Assembly: GCA_026413805.1 (NCBI GenBank)
Contig: JAOAKE010000013.1
Span: 1-17,541, forward strand
From: Microcaldota archaeon
GTDB taxonomy: Archaea > Micrarchaeota > Micrarchaeia > Anstonellales > Anstonellaceae
Length of the DNA: 17,541 nucleotides
Reading direction: 5' to 3'
Below the pieces are notes generated by a model that worked only from the letters and a program-made list of their open reading frames with translations, searched no databases and had not been told where the DNA came from. Shown piece after piece: positions 8,196 through 13,998 of this stretch (within the stretch, counting starts at the first letter, position 1; every line of letters starts with the position of its first letter). The position numbers and the translations under genes were made by a program.

Positions 8196-8521
8196 TGCAA
8201 CATCTCCTCTACAAATTCTCTTACTAGCCCTTTGAACATCCTCTTTCCAGCCATAAGCTCGTTTTTTCCCCTTTTGGTAAGCACATATATCTTCTTTACC
8301 CTCTTTCCCTGGTTCTTTTCTATCTGAGAAATAAGCCCCTCTTGCATCATGCATTTTAGCAGGGGGTAAATCCTTGAGGAGCCTATCGGGCGCATTCCAT
8401 CCTCCTTAAGAGTTTTCATAATCTCATAGCCGTGCATTTCTTTTTTCTTTATAAGCCAAAGCAAGAATAGCCGCACATTTTTCATTACTATAGGGTGGAG
8501 CTTGTTCTGCCTCTTTTCCAT
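8192..8521 (-). CDS. PadR-family transcriptional regulator
   Basis: This 109-residue protein matches the short (subfamily 2) PadR winged-helix regulators. Signatures are LFLLWLIKKKEMHGYEI (residues 18-34), SSRIYPLLKCMMQEGLI (48-64) as the recognition helix region, and a wing strand KKIYVLTKRGKNEL (76-89), with a C-terminal helix for dimerisation. PadR proteins bind inverted repeats near their own promoter and release DNA on ligand binding. It is the first gene of the ABC operon and overlaps the ATPase start by 4 nt. The leader contains GGGGAGAGGCGG just before ATG 8521, a good Shine-Dalgarno. A perfect 7-bp inverted repeat lies about 40-60 nt upstream. PadR regulators next to MacB-type exporters are a recurring arrangement and often sense the exported compound. 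Confidence 0.9.
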   Translation of the reverse strand: MEKRQNKLHPIVMKNVRLFLLWLIKKKEMHGYEIMKTLKEDGMRPIGSSRIYPLLKCMMQEGLISQIEKNQGKRVKKIYVLTKRGKNELMAGKRMFKGLVREFVEEMLQ

Positions 8522-8559
8522 TCTAGCCGCCTCTCCCCAGCAAATATCTAATAAAACTA

Positions 8560-8581
8560 ATATATCTTTTTAATGATATAT
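8560..8581 (-). promoter_or_regulatory. Inverted repeat and TATA region upstream of padR, probable operator
   Basis: ATATATC (8560-8566) and GATATAT (8575-8581) are perfect inverted 7-mers separated by 8 nt. On the minus strand ATATATTA (8564-8557) can serve as TATA box, placing the start near 8535 and giving a leader of about 14 nt with the Shine-Dalgarno in it. The dyad overlaps this TATA box, which suits steric self-repression by PadR. The low complexity of the sequence tempers confidence. Confidence 0.5.
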
Positions 8582-8595
8582 ACAAGTTTGTAAGT

Positions 8596-8619
8596 TATTA
8601 ATGGAATAGGCTTAAATAC
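8596..8619 (+). promoter_or_regulatory. Candidate TATA elements for the M29-like aminopeptidase gene
   Basis: Two AT-rich elements lie upstream of ATG 8634 on the plus strand: TTATTAA (about 8596-8601) and CTTAAATAC (8611-8619). The first would give a short leader of about 9 nt. The second would place the start at or just inside the first codons, which would favour the internal ATG at 8658. I cannot decide between them. The rest of 8522-8633 holds only the padR control region. Confidence 0.35.
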
Positions 8620-8633
8620 GGTTCGTTCCATTT

Positions 8634-9767
8634 ATGAGCGTGCCAGTCCCTAAGCCCATGGACATCGGAGAAATTTCCAATCTCATAGACAGCCTAATTG
8701 CCCCACAAGAAAAGGAGCGCATGATTTTTCTTACAGACTTCCCCCCTGGCGCAATTGATGAAAAGCGCAAGGCCAGGGAAAAATTCCTTTTTCGTTGGTA
8801 TGGCGCAGCGCAGGAGCTCGCTTCAAAGAAGAACTTTCGCCTTTTGCCGCTTGTAAAGTACCCAGAAACTGGCAAGCACAACAGCGAGCTTCCAAGGACC
8901 GCAGCCACCCACGATGGAGGGCATATTGATGATTTGCCTGCTTTTATCTCTTCTGCCAACATTGCAATTGCAATAACTGAGTTCTCTGCAAGCGCGCCAC
9001 TGAAAAATCTCTCTGCCATTTCTCCAAACCTTCGCGTAGTTTCCATGCCAGGAGTTGATGCCTCAATGGAAAATGCAATAATGGTAGATTATAGGAAAAT
9101 GGAAGAGAGGGGAAAGAGGCTGCTGGCAGTTGTCCAAAACGCCTCGCTGATGGAAATAACCTTTTCGGGGGCGGGCATTCCATATGGGACAAAGCTGGCT
9201 GTTGATGTTCGGACAGGAAATTGGCTTTTGGATAGTGGGTCATGCAAGAAAAAGGGCGATTTTACCAACCTGCCTGCAGGGGAGCTTTTTGCAATACCAT
9301 ACGAAGGGATTGACACAGACGGCAGGGCGAGGTTCGGCGAATCGCAAACAGCTGGGATATGGCCCGTCTATTCTCCTCTTGACAAAAAGGTTGCTTTCCT
9401 TAAAGTTGAGCGAAACCGCATTGTGCGGGTGCAGGGCGACTGCATAGAGGCAGAAAGAATAATTGAGGACATTGCGCAGGACGAGAACAATGCCAACATA
9501 GCTGAGCTAGGGTTTGGGATAAATGAAAAGGCCCGTGCAGGCGAAAACATCCCTATTTTAGAAAGGGAGAAGGCAGGGCCTCATTTGGCATACGGCAGAA
9601 ACGACCATTTCGGCTCTCCTGCAACAATCACTGGAAAAGTGCGCGCCTCAACCCACTTTGATTATGTATATAGTCGCGAAACTCCAATCAGCGCAACTAT
9701 ATATGCGGTTTACTCAAGCGGCAAAAAGGTTCTGATTGCAGACAAAGGCAAGGTAGTCGCAGTTTAG
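8634..9767 (+). CDS. M29-like metalloaminopeptidase (aminopeptidase T/AmpS-related, COG2309 type)
   Basis: This 377-residue protein resembles the thermophilic M29 aminopeptidases, cytosolic dimetal enzymes that trim N-terminal residues from peptides. The metal-ligand framework of the family is visible in order: Glu217 in NLPAGELF, Glu291 in AELGFGIN, His317 in GPHLAYG, and His341 and Asp343 in THFDYV. NWLLDSGS and WPVYSP flank the first ligand. The N-terminal half (about 1-170) is a Rossmann-like region as in the family and is less conserved here. No signal peptide is seen. The start may be ATG 8634 or the in-frame ATG 8658; neither has a clear Shine-Dalgarno, so the mRNA may be leaderless. 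It is divergent from padR and convergent with argS (25-nt gap). Substrate range cannot be read from the sequence. Confidence 0.8.
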   Translation: MSVPVPKPMDIGEISNLIDSLIAPQEKERMIFLTDFPPGAIDEKRKAREKFLFRWYGAAQELASKKNFRLLPLVKYPETGKHNSELPRTAATHDGGHIDDLPAFISSANIAIAITEFSASAPLKNLSAISPNLRVVSMPGVDASMENAIMVDYRKMEERGKRLLAVVQNASLMEITFSGAGIPYGTKLAVDVRTGNWLLDSGSCKKKGDFTNLPAGELFAIPYEGIDTDGRARFGESQTAGIWPVYSPLDKKVAFLKVERNRIVRVQGDCIEAERIIEDIAQDENNANIAELGFGINEKARAGENIPILEREKAGPHLAYGRNDHFGSPATITGKVRASTHFDYVYSRETPISATIYAVYSSGKKVLIADKGKVVAV

Positions 9768-9792
9768 CTTTGGCATCGCATCTGCAACCTGC

Positions 9793-11607
9793 TTACATCC
9801 TTTTAAGTGCATCAATCCCAAGAAGGCTCAGCGAATTTTTGAGGGCAACCAGCGATGCATAGTTTATTGCCAGCCTCCTTTCTTGGATTCTCTCATCACC
9901 AGCAGAAAGGATTGGGCAGCTGTTGTAGAATTTGTTATATGCCTCTGCAAGCTCAAGGCAGAAATCTGCAACCAGGTGTGGCCTAAGCTGCCTTGCAGCT
10001 TCGCTTACTACCCAGTCAAAAAGCATGATTTTCTTCAACAGCTCCTTTTCAGCATCTTCCAATTCAGCTCCTTCTTCAGCCCTTCCTTTTCCCCCTTTTT
10101 CAAATATCTTTTGTGCGCGGGCATGCGCATACATCACATATGGCGCAGAATCGCCTTCAAGGGAGAGAGCGGAATCCCACTTAAAGGTTATTTTCTTTTC
10201 AGGCGAGGTGCGAAGGAAAGAAAAGCGTATTGCACCAGCAGCCACAGAAGCTGCAATCCTGCCACGCTCTTCTGCTGCCACTTCGGACTTTATTTTCTCT
10301 TGCGCCCTTTTTACCCCCTCTTCATAAAGCTCGTCAGCCGTGTAGCCAACCCACGTCCCCTGCCTTCCAGAAAATTTTTCATCCTCTAGCCAAACATGCT
10401 CATAAGCAAGATGCACCGAATTTTCTGCTTCCTTTTCATAACCCATGGAACGCAGAATCTCCCTAATCACTTTCTGCGGGTATGCCTGCTCCATGCCAAT
10501 TACATTTATCACCCTGCTTGCCTTTCCATGGCATGCCCTTGTTCCCTTTGGTGCACTCATCTCGCACTCCTTTCCGTTCGGCTGGCGCATGAAAGTTGCA
10601 TATCTAAAGTCGCCTTTTAAAAGCCCAAATTTCCACATCTGGAAAATCACGTCCTTGCCAGTGTAAGTTGCAGTCCCATCGCTCCTTACCAGTATCTTGT
10701 CCGGGCTCTCCATGCTTGCAAACTCTTCTGATTCCATCTTTGCAACCAGGCAGCCGGCATTTTTGCCGCTTTTTTCCTTTACGATCGCCTTGCTTTTCCT
10801 GATTTTTTCCATTCCTTCTTCAAAGATGGTCCGCACGATGTCAGACTCAAAGATAAGCACGTCATGATAAATTTTGAATTTGAAGGCAGTTTCATATTGT
10901 GCGGCAACGCATTTTTCTACAAGCTCCCTGCATTTTTGAGCTTCTTGCCCCTTTCCCTCCTCCATCTTCAAAAGCAGCTGCCTTACTTCCTCCTGCACTT
11001 TCTTGTCCTCCTCAAATTTCTTCGCAACTTCAACATATTGCTTTCCCAGCCACAGGTCCAGCTTTCCAGAAGGCTTTTCTTTCAAGTTGAGGTAGCCCCA
11101 GAAGCTCTGCGCAACCTGCAACCCCAAGTCATCAATGTAATCCATCCTTTCAACATCTTCACCAGAAAACTCCAAAATCCTTGCAACACTGTCCCCCAAC
11201 AGGGCATTTCTCAAATGCCCAACGTGCCATGGCTTGTTGGGGTTTACAGAAGGGAACTCTACAATAGTCTTTGCTTTCTTTTTTTTCCCCCTGCCGTATT
11301 TTTCCCCTTCCTTTAGGATAAACTCAATTAATTTTGAATAAAACCGACTGGACAGGGTAAAATTAAGATAGGGCCCGTCGCTTCTTACCTTTGCAACCCA
11401 ATCTGGAAGGCGCAGAGTGGCGGCTACCTCTGATGCAATCTCTTGAGGCGGTTTTTTTCTCTTCTTTGCAAGCGAAAAACAGATTGAGCTTGCCACATCC
11501 CCAAATTCTCCTTTTGGCAACTCTATGGTCCTTTCACATTCATTTAACGGCTCCCCAGTAGCTTCTGAAAGGCTCTCTGCAACTTTTCTTTTAAGCAGAC
11601 CAAACAT
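9793..11607 (-). CDS. argS: Arginyl-tRNA synthetase
   Basis: This 604-residue class I synthetase charges tRNA-Arg with arginine at the expense of ATP. The N-terminal additional domain (about 1-90) is followed by the catalytic domain with the HIGH-type motif HVGH (128-131, in NPNKPWHVGHLRNALLGD) and the region DEKFSGRQGTWV (408-419). The latter stands in for KMSKS, which is degenerate in many ArgS enzymes. The DALR-type helical anticodon-binding domain begins near residue 485 (SAPYVMYAHARAQKI) and runs to the C-terminus. The length is normal. Start ATG 11607 has GGGGAG at good distance. It is the last gene of the marC-ACT-argS operon, 20 nt after the ACT gene. Confidence 0.97.
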   Translation of the reverse strand: MFGLLKRKVAESLSEATGEPLNECERTIELPKGEFGDVASSICFSLAKKRKKPPQEIASEVAATLRLPDWVAKVRSDGPYLNFTLSSRFYSKLIEFILKEGEKYGRGKKKKAKTIVEFPSVNPNKPWHVGHLRNALLGDSVARILEFSGEDVERMDYIDDLGLQVAQSFWGYLNLKEKPSGKLDLWLGKQYVEVAKKFEEDKKVQEEVRQLLLKMEEGKGQEAQKCRELVEKCVAAQYETAFKFKIYHDVLIFESDIVRTIFEEGMEKIRKSKAIVKEKSGKNAGCLVAKMESEEFASMESPDKILVRSDGTATYTGKDVIFQMWKFGLLKGDFRYATFMRQPNGKECEMSAPKGTRACHGKASRVINVIGMEQAYPQKVIREILRSMGYEKEAENSVHLAYEHVWLEDEKFSGRQGTWVGYTADELYEEGVKRAQEKIKSEVAAEERGRIAASVAAGAIRFSFLRTSPEKKITFKWDSALSLEGDSAPYVMYAHARAQKIFEKGGKGRAEEGAELEDAEKELLKKIMLFDWVVSEAARQLRPHLVADFCLELAEAYNKFYNSCPILSAGDERIQERRLAINYASLVALKNSLSLLGIDALKRM

Positions 11608-11627
11608 CCCTGTCTCCCCTTTTCTTT

Positions 11628-12008
11628 CTACTTCAAAGCCTTTCTTGTCCCTTCAATATCACTTGTCTTTATGGCAACTTCAGTGATTCCCTTGCTTCTT
11701 GACAAGATATATATTGACTCAATGTCAATTTCTGCACGTGCAAGCTTCCTTGCAATTTTTCCAAGCTCGCCTGGCTGGTCATTGAGCTTTGCAACCACTA
11801 TCTCGCTTGTCTTGAAGCTTATCCCTTTTTTTGTGCTCAATACTCTTGTTGCAGTTGTGACATCGCCAGTAACTAGACGCACCACCCCTGAGTCTCCAAG
11901 CCCATATGCAGAGATTGCTTCTATGTTTACCCCGTTCCGCCCAAGATACTCGCATATTTCTGCAAGGGCGCCAATCTTGTTTTGCGTTATGATGGTTATC
12001 TCCTGCAT
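11628..12008 (-). CDS. Tandem ACT-domain protein
   Basis: The 126-residue protein consists of two ACT domains (about 1-65 and 68-126) and nothing else. The first has ITQNKIGALAEICEYLGRNGVNIEAIS. The second has LNDQPGELGKIARKLARAEIDIESIYI, where the PGEL turn marks the usual ligand-binding loop. ACT pairs bind amino acids or related small molecules and regulate partner enzymes. Start ATG 12008 is preceded by GGAGGTGA at ideal spacing. An ATG at 12023 would place this Shine-Dalgarno inside the gene and is rejected. It sits between marC and argS, 17 and 20 nt away, so co-expression with arginine charging is likely. Whether it senses arginine is only a guess. Confidence 0.87.
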   Translation of the reverse strand: MQEITIITQNKIGALAEICEYLGRNGVNIEAISAYGLGDSGVVRLVTGDVTTATRVLSTKKGISFKTSEIVVAKLNDQPGELGKIARKLARAEIDIESIYILSRSKGITEVAIKTSDIEGTRKALK

Positions 12009-12025
12009 TTTCTCACCTCCCATGC

Positions 12026-12661
12026 TTAGCTTAAAATCGGGAAAGTCGCTTTCAACCCAGTTATTACAAACTGCACCCCGATGGCGCAGACAATGAGCCC
12101 CATTATTTTTATCAGGGACGAGATGGCCTCAGGGCCAAGCTTGCGGTCTATCATTGAAGCGTAGCGGAGCACTACAAAATTTATCGCACATCCAAGGAAT
12201 ATCGCGCTCCAGAGGGCTATTTCCAGCCAAGGGTGCTTTGCCTGCGCCGAAAGCATCACAGTGGTGGTTATTGCCCCTGGCCCGCTTGTCATGGGAATGG
12301 CAAGTGGAACAAGCCAAATCTGCCCCATTTCCCCTATCTTTAACTTTCTTCCTTCCTCAGGAGGAAAAAGCATTCGCATGCCAATCGCAAAAATCAGGAT
12401 GCCTCCTGCTATGCGAAACGACTCTATCCCTATGCCATAGATTTGAAAGAGGAAGAACCCGGTAAGCGAAAAGAAGACAAGGACGACAAAGGCAGCCAGG
12501 CTGCACATGAACGCTATCTTTCGCTTGCCCTCCTCACTTTCATTTCTGGTGAGTGACAGAAAAACGCCTATCGTTGAGAGCGGGTTTATAATAGCCACTA
12601 TAGCGATGAAGGCACTGATAAAAAAGTCAAAGGTGCTGGCTGGTATGACTGGAATTGCCAT
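12026..12661 (-). CDS. marC: MarC-family integral membrane protein
   Basis: This 211-residue membrane protein has six predicted helices and the MarC/UPF0056 signatures: INPLSTIGVF near residues 25-34, an RIAGGILIFAIGMRM helix (83-97), and PLAIPMTSGPGAIT (119-132). MarC proteins resemble transporters in topology, but their substrate is unestablished, and the old link to multiple antibiotic resistance is not supported. Start ATG 12661 has a TATA box centred about 25 nt upstream and only a weak purine-rich GAAGAAGG, so the transcript is probably leaderless or nearly so. It heads the marC-ACT-argS operon. Confidence 0.9.
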   Translation of the reverse strand: MAIPVIPASTFDFFISAFIAIVAIINPLSTIGVFLSLTRNESEEGKRKIAFMCSLAAFVVLVFFSLTGFFLFQIYGIGIESFRIAGGILIFAIGMRMLFPPEEGRKLKIGEMGQIWLVPLAIPMTSGPGAITTTVMLSAQAKHPWLEIALWSAIFLGCAINFVVLRYASMIDRKLGPEAISSLIKIMGLIVCAIGVQFVITGLKATFPILS

Positions 12662-12682
12662 GAGCCTTCTTCTGCTGGAAAG

Positions 12683-12689
12683 TATAAAA
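12683..12689. promoter_or_regulatory. TATA box between marC and tRNA-Pro, possibly bidirectional
   Basis: TATAAAA on the plus strand, preceded by purine-rich GGAAAG like a B recognition element, lies centred 31 nt before the tRNA-Pro 5' end. Read on the minus strand as CTTTTATACT it lies 25 nt before the marC ATG. Both spacings match archaeal promoter geometry. No second comparable element lies in the 55-nt gap. Confidence 0.6.
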
Positions 12690-12753
12690 GCCGTTGCCTT
12701 CCAATTCTCAATTAGTGGGGCCGTGGGCTAACCTGGTATGCTACCAGCTTCGG

Positions 12754-12773
12754 GGCAGAAACCCCTTCGCAAA
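12754..12773 (+). repeat. 20-nt direct repeat, copy 1, at the tRNA-Pro 5' splice site
   Basis: It begins GGCAGAAACC and ends TTCGCAAA. It includes G37, so it spans the exon-intron boundary. Its partner lies 79 nt downstream. Confidence 0.95.
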
Positions 12774-12893
12774 ACACGGAGCGGGTTTCTAGCCTACTTC
12801 CTCCCTCAAAAAAAACAAAGGGAGAGGACTGCGGCAGAAACCCCTTCGCAAAGAAAAAGCACAGCCAAATATGAGGTTAAAACTCTGCGGAAA
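12755..12893 (+). other. Intron of tRNA-Pro(CGG), composed of two similar units
   Basis: This intron is long for a non-coding archaeal tRNA intron. A 20-nt direct repeat starts at 12754 and again at 12833, and CTGCGG closes each unit (12829-12834 and 12885-12890). AGAAACCC (12757-12764) can pair with GGGTTTCT (12783-12790), extended by GGC/GCC across one bulged base. That hairpin would compete with the splicing helix. No open frame of note is present. Confidence 0.85.
12833..12852 (+). repeat. 20-nt direct repeat, copy 2, inside the tRNA-Pro intron
   Basis: It is identical to 12754-12773 over all 20 bases. It is preceded by ACTGC, which resembles the end of the intron. Confidence 0.95.
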
Positions 12894-12928
12894 AGCTGGC
12901 GATCTGAGTTCAAATCTCGGCGGCCCCA

Positions 12929-13300
12929 CTACTCTTTCTTTTTGAAGAAAAGCCAGTTTTTTCCATCTTTCAGCCTTATGAGGCAAAACTTTCCTTTCAG
13001 TTTTTTCCCTTTCAGCTCAAAAATCAGCTTTCCCTTTGCCTCGTCCTTTTCAATTAGCGAGTATCCTCCTCTATCCCAGATAATTACCTTGCCTGCTCCA
13101 TAGCTTCCTTCGGGTATCTCGCCCTCAAAATTGGCATATGAAAGGGCATGGTCTTCAACAGCAACTGCCAGCCTTTTAACTAAAGGGTCAATGCTCGGCT
13201 CTTTTGGCACTGCCCAGCTTTTGAGCACCCCGTCCATCTCCAGCCGCAAATCCCAGTGAAGCCTTGAGGCGTGGTGCTCGTGTATTACAAAAATTGGCAT
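12929..13300 (-). CDS. Stand-alone LigD-type 3'-phosphoesterase (DNA end-cleaning)
   Basis: This 123-residue protein is the phosphoesterase module of bacterial LigD without polymerase or ligase. The family removes 3'-phosphates and terminal 3'-ribonucleotides from DNA ends with a metal such as Mn2+. Candidate catalytic residues follow the Pseudomonas LigD spacing exactly: His9, His15, Asp17 and Arg19 in HHASRLHWDLRLE, and His51 and Tyr55 in VEDHALSY. GVLKSWAVPKEPS, FEGEIPEGSYGAG and VIIWDRGGY complete the signature. Similar stand-alone enzymes are known in archaea. Start ATG 13300 is 4 nt after the nth stop, with GAGATGAG just upstream, so the two are translated together. Its stop codon directly abuts the 3' end of the convergent tRNA-Pro. 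Confidence 0.93.
   Translation of the reverse strand: MPIFVIHEHHASRLHWDLRLEMDGVLKSWAVPKEPSIDPLVKRLAVAVEDHALSYANFEGEIPEGSYGAGKVIIWDRGGYSLIEKDEAKGKLIFELKGKKLKGKFCLIRLKDGKNWLFFKKKE
12932..12946 (+). terminator. T-rich stretch after tRNA-Pro, possible archaeal terminator
   Basis: TCTTTCTTTTT-like sequence begins 4 nt after the tRNA 3' end on the plus strand. Archaeal RNA polymerase can terminate on such runs. It also encodes the lysine-rich end of the convergent gene, so the T content may be coincidental. Confidence 0.4.
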
Positions 13301-13304
13301 GCTC

Positions 13305-13970
13305 TCATCTCATCTGGCTTTTTTGCAAGCCATTTTTTGGGCAAAGCCTCTCCACAGGGCATTTGCTGCAAAGCGGCCTTCTTGCAATGCACACTGCCCT
13401 GCCATGGCTGACAAAAAGGTTAGACAAATGCAGCCAATCATTGCGTGGAACAAGCTCCATGAGGTCTTTCTCAATTTTTTTCGGGTCGGCATTTTTAGTC
13501 AGCCCAAGAAGGTAGCTAATCCTCCTGGCATGCGTGTCAACGGCAATTCCTTCTACAACGCCATAGGCATTTCCAAGAACAATATTGGCGGTCTTTCGCG
13601 CAACCCCTGGCAAAGAAAGAATCTCCTCCATGGTGCGCGGAACCTCCCCTTTGAAGCGCTCAACAATGATTTTGCAGGCAGCCTGTATGTTTCTTGCCTT
13701 GTTTTTGTAAAAGCCTGTTGGGCGCACGTATCTTTCCAATTCCTTTATGTCTGCATTTGCAAAGTCCTCCGCACTCTTGTAGCGCTCAAACAAGGCAGGC
13801 GTCACTTTATTTACGCGCTCATCGGTGCACTGTGCAGACAAAATGGTTGCCACAAGCAGCTGAAGAGGGTTGGAATAGTCAAGCGAGCAAGCAGCAGAAG
13901 GATAGGCTTTTTTAAGAATGGCAATTATTTTTTGTGCCCTCTTTTTCTTTTGCCCCTTGCTTTCACCCAT
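13305..13970 (-). CDS. nth: Endonuclease III (DNA glycosylase/AP lyase)
   Basis: This 221-residue base-excision enzyme removes oxidised pyrimidines and cleaves the abasic site by beta-elimination. It carries the helix-hairpin-helix LPGVARKTANIVLG (120-133) with catalytic Lys126, catalytic Asp145 in VDTHARR, and a C-terminal [4Fe-4S] site with C-x6-C-x2-C-x5-C spacing (Cys194, 201, 204, 210). LLVATILSAQCTD (38-50) is the usual N-terminal family motif. The length is typical. Start ATG 13970 follows the minD-like gene by 28 nt; AAAGG lies seven bases before the start. The tight spacing to the phosphoesterase gene downstream suggests a joint repair role. Confidence 0.96.
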   Translation of the reverse strand: MGESKGQKKKRAQKIIAILKKAYPSAACSLDYSNPLQLLVATILSAQCTDERVNKVTPALFERYKSAEDFANADIKELERYVRPTGFYKNKARNIQAACKIIVERFKGEVPRTMEEILSLPGVARKTANIVLGNAYGVVEGIAVDTHARRISYLLGLTKNADPKKIEKDLMELVPRNDWLHLSNLFVSHGRAVCIARRPLCSKCPVERLCPKNGLQKSQMR

Positions 13971-13998
13971 AAAAAAGCCTTTGCATCGGCCAGCAGCC

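Larger units (their letters stand above)
12717..12928 (+). tRNA. tRNA-Pro (anticodon CGG) with a 139-nt intron
   Basis: The acceptor stem GGGGCCG/CGGCCCC is perfect. The D-arm holds the invariant GG, the anticodon stem CCAGC (12744-12748) pairs perfectly with GCTGG (12895-12899), and the T-arm is CTGAG-TTCAAAT-CTCGG. The discriminator A is at 12928 and CCA is not encoded. The anticodon CGG lies at 12751-12753. The intron occupies 12755-12893 after G37 and leaves a 73-nt tRNA. The junction forms a canonical bulge-helix-bulge: outer anticodon stem, 3' bulge AAA (12892-12894), central helix 12749-12752 with 12888-12891 (UUCG/CGGA), 5' bulge GGG (12753-12755), inner helix CAGA (12756-12759) with TCTG (12884-12887). 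Cutting after the second base of each bulge gives exactly these ends. The 3' end abuts the convergent phosphoesterase gene. Confidence 0.96.

Noticed and set aside
8196..8354. 53-residue N-terminal extension of the ABC ATPase
   Set aside because: It overlaps most of padR in another frame. ATG 8195 has an ATGA overlap and a strong Shine-Dalgarno, and the family does not have such an extension.
9883..10389. Open frame of 168 codons on the plus strand within argS
   Set aside because: It is antisense to the conserved anticodon-binding domain of argS, with no promoter, no Shine-Dalgarno and no recognisable domain.
12754..12852. Possible CRISPR repeat pair
   Set aside because: There are only two copies, no further spaced units and no cas genes. 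The copies lie inside a tRNA intron and fit intron duplication.
12738..13103. Open frame of 121 codons over tRNA-Pro and its intron
   Set aside because: It overlaps a structurally perfect tRNA and the phosphoesterase gene. The protein is compositionally odd and has no domain, so it is not an intron-encoded endonuclease.
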